Below are positions 1 to 10,829 of a DNA stretch of 64,000 nucleotides, one piece after another. The stretch spans positions 2,976,001 through 3,040,000 of the forward strand of contig OZ345359.1 in the NCBI GenBank assembly GCA_977006965.1. The letters are read 5' to 3'. The translations under genes and the position numbers were made by a program. The stretch comes from Phymatolithon calcareum (taxonomy: Eukaryota; Rhodophyta; Florideophyceae; Hapalidiales). Position 1 is the first letter of the stretch. Each line of letters begins with the position of its first letter. The notes beneath the pieces are model-generated. The model saw only the letters and a program-made list of their open reading frames with translations. It did no database searches and was not told the DNA's origin.

Positions 1-189
1 AGGAAGAGCTGCAAAATGGTAGTAACGAAAAACAACAGTTTACTTGTGATATCGTCTGTGTCCCCCTGAAAACGAAGGACATGTTAGTACAACTTGCTCC
101 TTTGACACTAGTCGGGCGCAAGTCCTAAACTTAGGCGTGAACTGGTGCCACAACCATCTCGTGGAAGGCTAGGAGCCTTGAATTAATGG

Positions 190-225
190 CGTGTGTGAAG
201 CGCGCTTTCGCGCGCTTCACACACG
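190..225. repeat. Perfect 16-bp inverted repeat (hairpin)
   Basis: Arms begin CGTGTGTGAAGCGCGC and are followed, after the 4-nt spacer TTTC, by the exact reverse complement. The fold is very stable and GC-rich compared with its flanks. It lies about 100 bp upstream of the first ORF. There is no T-run directly after it, so a pol III or bacterial-type terminator is not implied. Function is unknown. Confidence 0.8.
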
Positions 226-328
226 ATTCGCAGAAACATAAAAACAAGAGTATAATTGGGAGCGAAGCTTTTCGGGAAGGTGAAATGCCAGCCCCGCCGC
301 CCCCAAAGAGTCTAGTATCAAAGATTTA

Positions 329-916
329 GTGGACAATAACGATCAAGCGAAGGCTAAGACAGATGAATCATGCGATGACGAAGATAAACCGGATGAAAAA
401 TTTTTAGAGCGCTGTTGCGAAACCATCTGTATTAATGCTGATCTAATTGTAGTGGAAGTCCGATGCACTGATTATAATGGCGCCTTGCATCGCTTCTGCG
501 GTGCGCCGGAAAACAGTCAACAAGACTCAACATCTCGCGTCTTCATCAATTTTCTCGCTCATAGAACTAATGTGTCAGAAGGCGAAGCAACCAGAGTAGT
601 GCAAGGGCGTACAAGCACTATTCTAGATAAGATACAGAGTAACCCCTCCGGCTGGGTGCCCTGGATATTTGATCACTTTCGTGATGTGCTAGAGTGTCTT
701 AAATGTGAGACCTCGGTGAGACGAACGCTACAACGGAACGATTTTGTTCAAGGCACAAAGATGTCGAAGTGTAGACCACTTCTTAGAGTGTTCTGCAACA
801 TCTGTGAGTCGATTACAAGTTCAAATCAGCTTATTATTTGCGAAAGGTGGTTTGTAGGCCATTTTCCGAGAAACACACAGAAGCTAGTCGAAGAAATGGG
901 CAGCCAAGGATCATAA
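329..916 (+). CDS. Hypothetical protein, possible internal or last exon
   Basis: This frame is open for 195 codons and starts right after an in-frame TAG at 326-328. It has no ATG until late in the ORF, so if it is real it probably continues from an upstream exon, and that same AG could be a splice acceptor. The N-terminal part is acidic and Lys/Asp/Glu-rich (DDEDKPDEKF). The rest contains several Cys residues (CCETIC, CLKC, CNIC) in CxxC-like pairs, but spacing does not match a zinc finger I can name. Composition looks like real coding sequence. I do not recognise the family. A decayed transposon ORF is the main alternative. Confidence 0.35.
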   Translation: MDNNDQAKAKTDESCDDEDKPDEKFLERCCETICINADLIVVEVRCTDYNGALHRFCGAPENSQQDSTSRVFINFLAHRTNVSEGEATRVVQGRTSTILDKIQSNPSGWVPWIFDHFRDVLECLKCETSVRRTLQRNDFVQGTKMSKCRPLLRVFCNICESITSSNQLIICERWFVGHFPRNTQKLVEEMGSQGS

Positions 917-1439
917 GCATATCGAACTCTCAAGAGAATCTTGAAGAAGTCTATATGGAACTCGGCAGAAGAGCTGGACGTGGCCAGAGCAATTGACCTG
1001 ATACAAAGTAATTTAGATTAACGAAGGTGAATTTGCATTGCTAATAGATATGCATAGAAAGGTGCTGACTTTCCTCTCATTGGGACAAATGGTACATTAT
1101 CAATAATTCCATTTAATTATGTATATTCAACCAAGAGTCGATTTCGCAATGAAAGTGTAAACAATTGCGAGAGGAAAGTTAGACGGGGACAATCACAGGG
1201 CTGTTGTCATACAATATTTTCGGGACAGCGGCGTTTCGAGCTCGTATGAAACCAAAATGGGAAATTGGAAACGTTTCAAATGAGAGGTAGAGCAATGGAA
1301 AAATTGTTGTACGTAGAGAGCGAGCATCGGTTAAAGCCGATGCATCGGTCGTTCTCTTTCCTAGAAACATCTTCTGGAGAGAAATAACTAAAATTGGATG
1401 TAGTGCACAAATCTTTGCGCCATAATGGGCGAGTCAACT
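917..1439. other. No recognisable gene
   Basis: AT-rich sequence with only short ORFs lacking protein-like composition. I see no repeat shared with the rest of the window. Confidence 0.4.
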
Positions 1440-2410
1440 TTTACAAGTTTCGAGCTTTTTGCTGCAACTTTCGAAACATTCCGCTGTCGTCGACATGAGC
1501 TTGTGTCTCGAGCTCAGGCCTCCAATGAGCCTCCGACTTCTCCTTCAACGTAATTTTCTTCCATTTGTGCATTTCGGAAATGCTGCTCATTAGAATGAAC
1601 AGCAATTCTTGCGTCACATCCATCACGTCCTGAACCTAGCGAGCGAACGACCGCTTCTAGCAAAAATCGCACCTCGAACGTCTTTGGCATCAATTCCAGT
1701 CATAAATTTCTGAATGGAAACCATAGCTACTGTCGATCTTGTGCGTTGACGCCACTTTTGTACACTTCGCTGCAGCTCCTGATCCTCAATTTTGCCATGA
1801 ATTTTTAAAATGTATATATTCGCGGACAAGTATATAGACTGAAGCGAGTCCTGAAATGACGGTTTGGAGCTTTAAAAGTAAAAAACAAAATTAAAAAGCG
1901 GAAAATCCTGTTCCGAATGGCTTTGCAGACTGGCCTGCAGTTTCTGAAACTGTCAAACATTGGGAATTCATGAGTTTCAACCACATCGATGCGACGTTCT
2001 CTGTTTCTAGCACATGAAAGCGTTCTCATTGTTTCCGTGAACGCTCGCCCTGGAAGATCTTCTGGAGAAACACTAATTATTTGTTTTCTGAAACCTCATG
2101 TAAGCTTAGAGTCTGGAACAGCTTTTTGAACTCTTTGCAAAGCTCCTTCAATGGTGAGATGCATACAGCTATCATCTTCTCGAACAATATGCGGCCCAGA
2201 ACAGCGGCTGTTTTTCCCAAACCAGTCTCGAGATTTGCCGTCGATGTGATGCACGGCTCTTTTTCGGAGAACGCTGCCATCGGCTCCCGTTTGGGTCACC
2301 CAAGACGTAACGTCACGAGCCGAACAAGTTGTATACGCGGAGCGTGCAACATAAACCACCCTCTCAATGATAGGCTCAAATCAGACAAGTACTCAATTGT
2401 AGGACTTTGA
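1440..2410 (-). pseudogene. RecQ-like helicase element, fragment (copy D)
   Basis: On the minus strand the frames read in helicase order with several shifts. They show a Walker A-like ETGLGKTAAVLG, the segment CISPLKELCKEFKKLF, a DEAH-type region with FPMFDSFRNCRPVCKAIRN, then FMTGIDAKDVRGAIFARSG. The same blocks recur in the same order in the copies at 7.0-8.2, 13.9-15.2 and 47.2-48.9 kb. Of all copies in the window, this one keeps the most canonical GxGKT nucleotide-binding loop. Frameshifts and deletions (the region between the DEAH and motif V blocks is lost) make it a relic. Superfamily 2, RecQ-like, is assigned from motif order. Confidence 0.7.
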
Positions 2411-2700
2411 ATGCTACAAAATTCGAAGCTGTAATCAATTTTTACAACCGCTGTTCAATAGTTCACGCTATTGGTTCCTTCGCAAGGAACTTATTATATA
2501 GAGGGCATGCTTGCCCTCTTTGAGAAGAAACTCAGATGGTCCGCAGAACGATCAAGGTCGCGACGGATAGGTCCGCAAAATCTGTAAGAGTAAGCTTTTA
2601 AAAAATATCAATTTTCACTGTCTTTCATTGAGGAAAGGCAGGGGGATGGAGGCAACGCTCAGTACAGTGAACGTTCCTTTTTTGGACTTGCTTTCGGGGC
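2411..2700. other. No recognisable gene
   Basis: Spacer between two oppositely oriented helicase-element relics. I see no ORF or repeat I can support. Confidence 0.4.
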
Positions 2701-3230
2701 AAAAACACTGAATATATTAGAGAACGACGCTCTCGATGTAACAATCATTCGATGTGGGCACTCCGTGTAAGCTGCAGAAGCGATCTTTGCAGGCGTTGAG
2801 GAGTCATATCAAGGGACGAGTGGAAAGAACACCGCTCTGAAAATAAGAATATATTTAAAAGCGTCCCATAAGAGCACCGGTATAGATATGCCAATGTTTG
2901 AAAGAACTGCACATTACTGGCACGCTGATCTGATAGATCTCAAGCCATCATTGTAGACAGTGGGAACACAAGAAGATGATGGAAAAAGGAAGAGTGCCAG
3001 AGCTCTTATAGAGCTTTCCAGTGCTTTTGAAAAGAAAAGGGAAGCCATCAAGTCATCCGGAAGTACTAGCCGTACGTTGCCAAGTGAGCTGAACTATGAA
3101 GGGGAAGCCATCGCTGGAACTAATCCGGATGGAGAGGCAAAAGGGTATCTTCGTCATGCCTTAAGTCTCTTTAGGGTACTGTAGAGGGTTGAAATACCTC
3201 ATGCTACTAGCATCGAGCATTCTCCCCTTT
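2700..3230 (+). pseudogene. Helicase element, inverted fragment (copy E)
   Basis: The plus-strand ORF at 2960-3184 contains STSRTLPSELNYEGEAI followed by DGEAKGYLRHAL. These match the minus-strand segments at 7864-8235 (ASRTMPAALNYEEDDI, DGEAKEYLRRAV) and 49141-49404 of the other helicase-element copies, which lie just N-terminal to the helicase core. The upstream stretch from about 2790 matches the segment encoded around 49300-49400, with stops. This is a short, decayed, oppositely oriented piece of the same element. Confidence 0.65.
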
Positions 3231-3249
3231 CGCATCCCAACTAGATACA

Positions 3250-3915
3250 ATTAGTTTGAGTTTACAGACTGCAGCTTCATGTCTATATGTTTTTAAAAAA
3301 ATTTCCTTCTGTAGCTCAGCAGAGAAATCGGACGTTAGCATCCCTGGTCTTTATGCTTCCCCTTCATGTGTATTGAGATGCAGATCGCTTTCTACCAATG
3401 CACGGCCCGTCTACACACCTTCCATAGGCCTCCCAAAAGGCTGTAAGTACTTCAGCGTTGAGCGTTATGTCGACTTTAAGCATTTCAGACCTCACCTTCT
3501 CTCAGCCCAATGCCTTTCCGTTTGGTGCTTTTTGGATAGCCGCTTTAATTCTTGTACTCATGTCCGCAAATTGGGAGAGTTTTATTTACTTTCACCAAGT
3601 TGCAATTTTTCGGTGCTATGGCATTTCTACGAGATGTGGGCGGAAAAATTTTCACAATTCATGGGTTCTCTGTCATCTTGTTCCATCTTTCTCCTTGAGC
3701 TCGGCGATTTATTGTTGATACCGCTCGTTCTTCCTCTTTTTCAGCAAGGCTCTAATCTGACAATTGGTTTTCACAAGCCTCTTGTACACATTGTAAAGAT
3801 CTCTTTCTTTCTTACATTTTTTGAGGTCTTCTATAACTCCTAGAGTGCTATTTTGGTACTTCCGGAGCTCTGATTCTCTCTTAGATTCTATTCTTGTCTT
3901 TCCCCCGAGGTCCAC
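3250..3915 (-). pseudogene. Decayed LINE ORF2 relic (linker and RT start)
   Basis: The minus strand reads KKCKKERDLYNVYKRLVK and IRALLKKRKNERYQQ, then after stops a segment like PNGKALG, EMLKVDITLNAE and LTAFWEAYGRC. The order and spacing match the linker and RT N-terminus of the intact LINE ORF2 copies (KGKAVGPDGIAVEML, LALWETCGRLKC). Many stops and shifts are present. It closely resembles the relic at 43.5-44.07 kb, so the two form a third, older LINE lineage distinct from the subfamilies at 24-29 kb and 44.5-46.5 kb. The long plus-strand ORF across the same bases is its antisense shadow. Confidence 0.6.
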
Positions 3916-4640
3916 AACCTCCCGGAAGATATCCTATAGTGACTCTGAGCAGGTACCTCCCTTAAAGCTCTCAATGAGACTGCAAATTCGTACATTTATT
4001 TCACATCTCCTTTGCGTATTATCTCGATTTTTCATACTCATTGGTCGCTTAACCGTGCCCGACCACGGATTGTTCTGTGACACAGGTGCAAAACGAAATG
4101 CTCTTTCTTTGAGGCTCTTGCCACGTCATAAGCTTACTAATGTTTACGCAAGATTTTTAAAATGCGTTGCTGTCACTACTTCTCTTTTGCTTTAAAATTT
4201 TGTTTAAAATTGTCCAAGCATAGTCTAATAGGAGTAGCGACCTTAATGGAAAATCCCTCCTACTTTTAAACTACTGGAAAGCCAGGAAACGATACAATAG
4301 AGGATATCGAAAAGCGGTAGTCAAAAGAATCGATTTGACGTGAAGAGAGTACACTCACACGGTACGCACTTGATGAAGTACAAAAAATCTTTCTAGTTGT
4401 CAAGACGGCGTCCACAAGATGATTCCTTCTGAGTATAATTCAGTGGACTACGCGTGACACTAAGCAGTGGAATGTTGTACGTTTACCGAGACTTCTGTAA
4501 TATTTTAAAAGCTTTGGTTGGTACTAGAAAAGGTACAGGGAAATTCTTTTAGATCAATTCCCCGATTGAGTGTTAAGCATAGAGTCATTTCTCAATTTCT
4601 ATTCTATTTCGTCGTAGAAGACCATTGTGTAGGAAAGTAG
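3916..4640. other. No recognisable gene
   Basis: AT-rich. A 124-codon plus-strand ORF (3821-4195) overlaps the LINE relic and lacks convincing protein features. I can support nothing else here. Confidence 0.4.
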
Positions 4641-5130
4641 GATTGGCAAAGATGAACATTGTAGGCAGGACTTGCGATACGGTGCTTTGACGGTGCTGGC
4701 TCGGTTCAGCCTGCTCATCATATCGAATGTCATCCTCAGGGTTCTATTCCTTGACGTTGACAACGTGCAATTTCTTATTATTAGTCTTGTCCAACGAATG
4801 ACGAGTCAAAGCTCATGTGAACAGCAGCTTGAACGCATGGTGTGGCGTTTCTTAAGAAAAATGGGAAGCGTGATGAGGGGACGTCTGTGTTCTTGTTTGC
4901 AACTTCCAGACTCATCAATCGCCAGCCTCATCTTGAATAATACTTTCTGCTTCCGATTGTCGGACTTAAAGTCGCGTCTTAGCTCTTGCTCTCCTTTCAA
5001 GCTCCAACGCACTTTATTTCTATTAAAGACGAGCCCAGATATTGAGTATAATTACAAAGCACTCGAGTGCACGTTATGGAAGAAAAAGAGCAAACTAATG
5101 ACCGACAATTCCACGTTACATTTAAAAGCG
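4640..5130 (-). repeat. Dispersed repeat R1, fragment
   Basis: Bases from about 4678 align with 13283-13430. Shared landmarks include GGCTCGGTTCA, TGTCATCCTCAG and TTCCTTGACGTT. On the minus strand both read an acidic segment ending in VVNVKE, then DDI, then a Glu/Ala/Glu-rich stretch. This copy has stops and shifts. The family is otherwise present at 12.48-13.78 kb and 35.19-37.33 kb. Confidence 0.6.
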
Positions 5131-5179
5131 ATCGGAAGGCGACCTTGTTGCTCCACTGTAAAATTTTCGGAGGCTTTAA

Positions 5180-5600
5180 ATAAATGCTTTTATATACCGT
5201 GAAATATATAGAGGAATGTTTCTATTCGGTACTCAATATATGTAGATCAGCATTGCCGCGCTTACCAGAGCGAGCTCTCTACAGAAACAGCAACAGAGCA
5301 GCAGCCCAGCCACGAGAAAAGTTCCGACTTTACATTAGCGTAACAGCTTCACAAGGCCAGCGAGCAGCCCGACATCCCTTCACAACAACAACAGATCAAA
5401 ACAGATCGATAAACACGGCAACCACAACCGACTATTAAAGATCGAGAGCTCAGGGCACGGGCAGGCGCGATCGACGCGAGCGCAGCCCAATTATGACTCT
5501 AGCACACGACCGTGAAACGCATTGCGCAATGGCGCCTGTCGTGAGCGTTAGCACGGCCTCATGCCAAAATCTCAGCATCTGCGACCAATACCCCCCAGAA
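5180..5600. repeat. Dispersed repeat R2 (LTR-like), copy 1
   Basis: Matches 41280-41530. Shared landmarks include AAATGCTTTTATATACCGTG, ATATATAGAGGAAT, TTCTATTCGGTA, CAGCTTCACAAG, GCGAGCAGCCCGACATCCC and CTGCGACC(A/C)ATACCCCCC. The second copy lacks about 180 bp present here (roughly 5400-5577). A TATA-like tract near the start and an open frame just downstream (5493-5708) suggest a solo LTR or the 5' end of an LTR element. No partner LTR or primer-binding site is certain. Confidence 0.45.
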
Positions 5601-5759
5601 CATCGTGCCCAATTCACTGCGTCAGCCCGCCATGCAAATCTAGAGCGATCTTTCCCGCATACCCGCGGCCGTCCACACGCCACCTCCCGTATCCGAACTG
5701 CATATTGACAGTGCCGAAGAGAGTTGCTCTGTAAAAATTTCGATAGGCGAGACGAACGA

Positions 5760-6610
5760 TTTTCCAGGAGTACTTTGAAATGTGACTTGCATGCAGTCCT
5801 TTAATCTTGGAACGAGTGTATCAGGAGCATAAAGATGACATGGAAATTGATTTATTGTAGAAAGAGGCCCATTTCTTTCAAAACCAACTTCCAAGCTTTC
5901 AGAATTCAACAGGGTTTTCCAATCTGTGTCTGACAAGCCAGTCTCCGTGCTTCTCATCGGCCCAGTCATCTCTTCTACCTAGTAGCTCTTCTTTAATGTT
6001 TTCTCGTAGGGCTTCATTACTCTTGCTCCTTTGTATCGTTATAAGTGTATGCAGTCCATACACTCATAACGAGCATTGTCTGCGAATTGAAGACACAGCT
6101 CTTGCTGTAGGTATTGTTGAAATGAATGCGTGCGCTGTTGTGTAAATACAAAAAGCACCTCACACAGCAACGAAGTCAACGGAGAGATGGATCTTGAAGC
6201 AGTGGAAAGCTGCTTGCATTGTGCGTAGAACCTTTGGCCGTGAAGGTCAGACAGCGAAAGCATTTTAAGTGGTTCGGCTACTTTTCACAAGCCTCGAATT
6301 TAATGCAACTGTCCGAGCTGTGCTCGTAACTCCTTGGCTGAAACTGTTTCTTGTCGAACCAGTCCCTAATGCAGAGGGACCACAGTCGGCAAAGCGCTTA
6401 AAAATATTCCTGCAAGGAAATTAAATCTTGTGATGTCTGGTCTCTGTCGGCATTAGCAACCCTATGTCTAGTTTCGCTCAATTTATCGTTATCGGTATAC
6501 GAACTCAGCTTCTTGTAAGAAACGAGTTCTGTTATTCCTAGACTTCTCTTGGATGGAACATGTGTTCTAGACGAAGATTCGCACACGTCGCACTGAGGAC
6601 AGTTATCCAA
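5760..6610 (-). pseudogene. Helicase element copy B, Cys/His C-terminal region
   Basis: Short minus-strand frames (6398-6610 and 6039-6263) read NCPQCDVCESSSRTHVPSKR and related text, matching NCSQCDVCESSPRTHVPSKR in copy A (46509-47243). Copy A continues with a CxxC...HxxxxxC zinc-knuckle-like segment (CFRC, RHTASSC). The Cys/His spacing suggests metal binding, but the domain family is not clear to me. In this copy the region is broken into at least three frames. Confidence 0.6.
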
Positions 6611-6749
6611 CTGAGAGCAGAGACGAGAAGTGCTTGCGTCATTAGAGAGTTCTCAACTCGCTCTCGTCAACATGAGCTTGTGTCTCGACCCCGGGCCTCA
6701 GATGAGCCCTCTCCTTCTCCTTGAACGTACTTTTTCGCCCATGATTGCA

Positions 6750-8235
6750 TTTCGAAGGTGCCGCCCGCGAAAATGAACAACAATTCTTGCGTCACGTCCA
6801 TCACGTCCTTCTCTTCAGGCGGTTTGCCAGAACCTAGCGAGCGAAGGACAACTTCCGGACAATATCACACCTTAATCGTCTTTGGCATCAATTCCAGTCA
6901 AAAATTTCGCACTAGCAACCATGACTACTGTCAATCTTGTATGTTGACGCCACTTTTGCACAATTCAGTGCAGCTCCTGGTTTTCCATTTTGCTATGGCA
7001 CTTTGAAATGCATTTATTCTCGCACAAATGTATAGATTAAAGCGAGTCCTCAATTGCGTTTGCGTGGTTAGTGGTCAGACACGCAACAAGAATCTTTCCA
7101 GTCGAACAATTGAGGGCACGATGGATGTCCTCAACTGATTTTTGAATACTGCTCATCATGAGACTAGAAGAAGGAGTTGCCAAAATGTTCACTTGTTGCT
7201 TGAGATTTTGCCGGGAGCAATCTCCACGAATGGCAGTCAAACTTGCTCTGGATATATTGAATCCTTCAGCGATGCGATGGAGAAGGGGGTTTGGAGCTGT
7301 AGCAGTCAAAAAGACTATTGGAACGCTGAAAGTTCCGTTCTGAATGGCTTTGCAGGCTTGCATACAGTTTCTGAAACTGTCAGACATTGAGAGCTCATGA
7401 GCCTCATCCACAGCGATGCGACCTACTCGAATCCTAGAACATGGAAGACTTCTCATTGTTTCCGTGAACGCTCGCCATGGACGATCATCTGGAGAGGGAA
7501 GAATTATACATCCTCTCTTCCCCAATTGGTTTTGTGAGACCTCATGTATGCGTGGAGTCTGGACTACTGCCGACTCGAACCGCTTTCTGCATATTTGGCG
7601 AAGCTCCTTCAATTGTGAGATCCATACAGTTTATATTCTTGAAAACATTATGGGGCCCAGGACGACGGCTGTTCTCACGGAGCTAGTCGCGAGAAATAGC
7701 GCGGGGTCCTTCGTTTTTCCATATACATCATTCAGAACTAGCTCGTGCTCATGGCTTCGAGATTTTGCGTCCAGAAGAGAGCAAGCCTTTTGCACCGCTT
7801 CAACTGCATTAAACTTCGGATTGCTGACCAAGCATTTGCTTCCATCTTCCAAATCCATAGAAGCTATTTGAGCTTGCTAACCGGTCTCGAAAAGACCCCT
7901 GGATGCTGTGGCAGCAGCGGGGATATGAGCATGAGCAAGCGACATGTTTCAGCTCTCCACACGCATTTTGATTGCTTCAAATACCCGATGACTTGTACGG
8001 CACGACGAAGATACTCTTTGGCTTCTCCATCCTTACTGGTTTCAATGATGTCGTCTTCTTCATAGTTGAGCGCTGCTGGCATGGTGCGACTCGCACTTAT
8101 GGATGAAATGAAGGCCTCCGTGCTTTTTTTGTAAGCTATTGGAAAGCTATTTAAAAGCAATTGTCGCCACTCTAATTCGATCATCACCTTGCATTCCCAG
8201 AGTCGGCAATGATGGCATTCAAATTCCCAGGTCAA
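6750..8235 (-). pseudogene. Helicase element copy B, RecQ-like helicase core
   Basis: From 8235 to 6750 on the minus strand: the lead-in ASRTMPAALNYEEDDI, a degraded Walker A (LATSSVRTAVVLG, normally GxGKT), then in 7037-7612 RIAVDEAHELSMSDSFRNC (DEAH box) and VFLTATAPNPLLHRIAEGF (motif III) through KILVACLTTNHANAIEDSL. A separate frame at 6800-6950 holds the motif V-like GIDAKD region. Frames change at least three times. The loss of Gly/Lys in Walker A means the ATPase would be inactive even if the frames were joined. Confidence 0.75.
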
Positions 8236-8479
8236 CTTGCCAGACGTGGGATCCTTTTTGAGACATACACATATCTACAGCGGTGTTCTCTCCACTCGTT
8301 CCTTAAAGAAAATCCTGAACGCGGGCATAAAATGCTTCTGCAGCGTGTACAGAATGACCGCCTTGTATTATTGCAGCTTCTTGAACGTCTTTCTCGGAAA
8401 TATTTGATGTCTTAGCACCTGCAGCAAGATTCATTAAAGCCCGAACAGAGACACTCTCTCTGTATTTCGTGTTGCCCTA

Positions 8480-9243
8480 TTACCATTGCGTATAATCACT
8501 GAATGAGAGCGGAACTTCGAATTCTTCGAAAAGCTTACTCATGACATGCGCTACCGGCCCCGGCAGCATCGTATCAGCGCGCAAAAGAGTCCAAAGGCTG
8601 TTCATCCTGTCGATGTCCAGGTTGTCTCCCGATTCTCCTTGAGTCGTTGCCTTCTTCTCGTCTTGTGAGTTACGGAATAAGCAAACAACATGGTGTACGA
8701 GCAGGAAATACGATTTGACAAGATATGTTGTCTTGGCGTCCAAGTGTCGAGTAAGAAAACTGACAGCTACCATTTTAGGCACGCTCATTCTACTATAATA
8801 AGAGGCCAAGACGCACTATGATCCCACGAAGATAACAGTCCTTCTTCGGTATGGTTTTTAATAACATTGTTGACGCCAAACTGTGCTCCTCTTTCTAGAG
8901 CCTCTCCAGAACTGTCATCGCACAGACAAAGAGCTCGTCTTCTCTGTCTGCCTTTCTTGTACAGTTGTGCAGCTCAGGCTGAGACAGGGACAAGACTCCG
9001 GAACTTAAAAAACCAATCATTACAAGATTGAATAAATTGCTTTTTACGGGGGTCAGACTTAAATGAGTATCCCGTTTTCTTCTCCGAGATTCGATCAACA
9101 ATGCCCCTTGGTTTCCTCCTGAACTTTGGAGATAGTGGTTTTCCTTTCAATAACCCCAAGGTTATTGAATCTTTCATTGAATATGCTTTAGGACCTCTCC
9201 GACTTGAGCTGCACAGACTTCGATACCATTGATAAATCCACAA
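8480..9243 (-). pseudogene. Helicase element copy B, middle region
   Basis: ORF 8480-8809 (HLDAKTTYLVKSYFLLVHHV) matches 49672-50088 of copy A (HLDAETSYLVKSYLLLIHHV). 8895-9243 matches the adjacent block containing LSESELHNWTRKADR in copy A. The region sits between the OrsD-like N-terminus and the helicase core. I do not recognise a named domain in it. Confidence 0.6.
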
Positions 9244-9479
9244 CTAACGTGATCAGGATGATTGCAAACGGTATAAGTAATTTTTTTCATCTCCGTTTCC
9301 CGAAGGCGGCGGCAATGGGAGCGCACATCAGACAGCATGCAAACACCGCTTTTTGCACCAAATTGGAGAAGTCTTTTGACGATAGAGATAATTTTCCGTG
9401 TCCAGCATATGTTGCACCCTGACCGCCATTAATGCAATACAGTATACGAAATGAAAGAGTCTCGAAATTATTGAGGACA

Positions 9480-10560
9480 CCTCAGTTCTAAGACGAAATA
9501 TTGATAAACCACTTTACTTCGCTGTCACACAAACGCATGTTGCGTAGGCGTACATGGAAAGGCTTGAAGGGCCTTCATTCAGGGTTCCTACTTCGAAAAA
9601 ATGACTGAACAGAAGATCGTGAATGTACTTGGTTGTGTCAGGTGGCAATTAGATGCTTCCGTTAGGAGTACGTCCGCGAAGGCCTTCTGATGATCCGACA
9701 TGGAAACTGATGGAAATCAGCTTTCTTCGATTCTCTCCTTATCAAGGACCAATCTGCGGGCAATGAACAAGAGATTCGTAGTGTGTTGTAGAAACATTTC
9801 CATAGTGCTTCCAGCAGATTTCTCTTCCAGGAAAGTGAGCTTTGTCCTCTCTCTTCTGATTCTGATGTTGCAATATCAAGGTAGGTTCCATGGAATAAAG
9901 TACATATTCTGCCAAGAGACTTTTATTTCATCGTACTAAGTCTCCAGTGAATCTTGAATTGCGAAAACAGCTGACTGCGAAAGTCCTGCGGGCAGGTCAG
10001 TGGAGCCGGCGAGTAGAGCAATCGCGCCTTCCATGTCCATGTTATAGTGTTTCAGACGCTCGTGGGCTTTGCGAGTAACGCAAACGGACTGTGATGGCGG
10101 TGGTCCTGTGGCGTGTCTGCAATAACTAAGACATTCGCAGGATCTTAGCTCTGTGGCTTCTCTCGTACACCGGAATCATCGATTGAATTACGGGATGGTC
10201 GGGACTCGCTCCCGATCAAGACCGCGAAGAAACACTCTTGTCCCTTCTTTTTTGATAGTGACTGTGCGCTTACAAAAGTTTCGTTACTTCAGTGGCTTGC
10301 AAAGCCGCAACTTATACTATGCTTCTCTTTCAGATGAGATCTAAAGCACCTCAGAGACTTGAAGAGAGCGCGGCATAGATGACGGAATCTAGTGTTTTTT
10401 ACTCTCAAACCGGATAATTTTGGAAGCGGAGTCGACAGGGAAGTCCTGCCTCAGTAGAGCGCCACAGTTTCCATATCTTCATGAAAAGTGTTCCTCACCG
10501 AGAGGGAGGTGCATCATATAGCTCGCGCTGCGCTTCGGCAAAATGAAAGCTCAAGGACAT
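9480..10560 (-). pseudogene. Helicase element copy B, OrsD/C2H2-like N-terminal region
   Basis: Broken frames from 10560 down to 9480 match copy A ORFs 50726-51319 and 50153-50704: AEAQRELYDA, SLRCFRSHLKEKHS (second C2H2 finger; its first Cys pair is lost), and sequence matching GHLNTTKYIHDFLFSLFF. The first finger is missing, so the copy is truncated at its 5' end near 10560-10740. Confidence 0.6.
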
Positions 10561-10829
10561 AGATAAAATATTATTCAGAATGACTTTGTCTCGTCCTAGT
10601 AAGTCCTCAGTGAGGGGAGATTTTCGAAAACTGCTCACTCTGAAGGACATGGCGGAAAAAGATGAATGTAGACAATCATGACGGTGAAAAGCCGGAAAAG
10701 GCCTTGAGTGAGCTGTCAATGAAAGTTGAAAGACCATTTACTGCATGCTCTGAGAACGAATTATTTAAACAAAAGTAGAAACCAGTTTCTTAAATGCAAC
10801 ATCCTATTTACTAGTGCGTTGATCTCTGG

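Larger units (their letters stand above)
5711..10740 (-). mobile_element. OrsD/C2H2 plus RecQ-like helicase element, copy B (decayed)
   Basis: The minus strand carries, in order from 10560 down to 5711, the same domain series as copy A at 44.3-51.4 kb. These are a C2H2/OrsD-like N-terminus (10020-10560), a middle region (8480-9940), the helicase core (6750-8235) and a Cys/His C-terminus (5760-6610). Every part is broken by stops or shifts, so no full product is possible. A partial duplication of the middle region lies at 10560-10740, where the copy ends. Association of an OrsD-type (DUF3505) domain with RecQ helicases is known from fungal telomere-linked or repeat-borne helicases. No transposase or recombinase is visible, so the mobility mechanism is unknown. 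Confidence 0.7.

Noticed and set aside
3256-3843. 195-codon plus-strand ORF
   Set aside because: Opposite a LINE relic whose minus-strand text matches real RT segments; the plus frame has no recognisable features.
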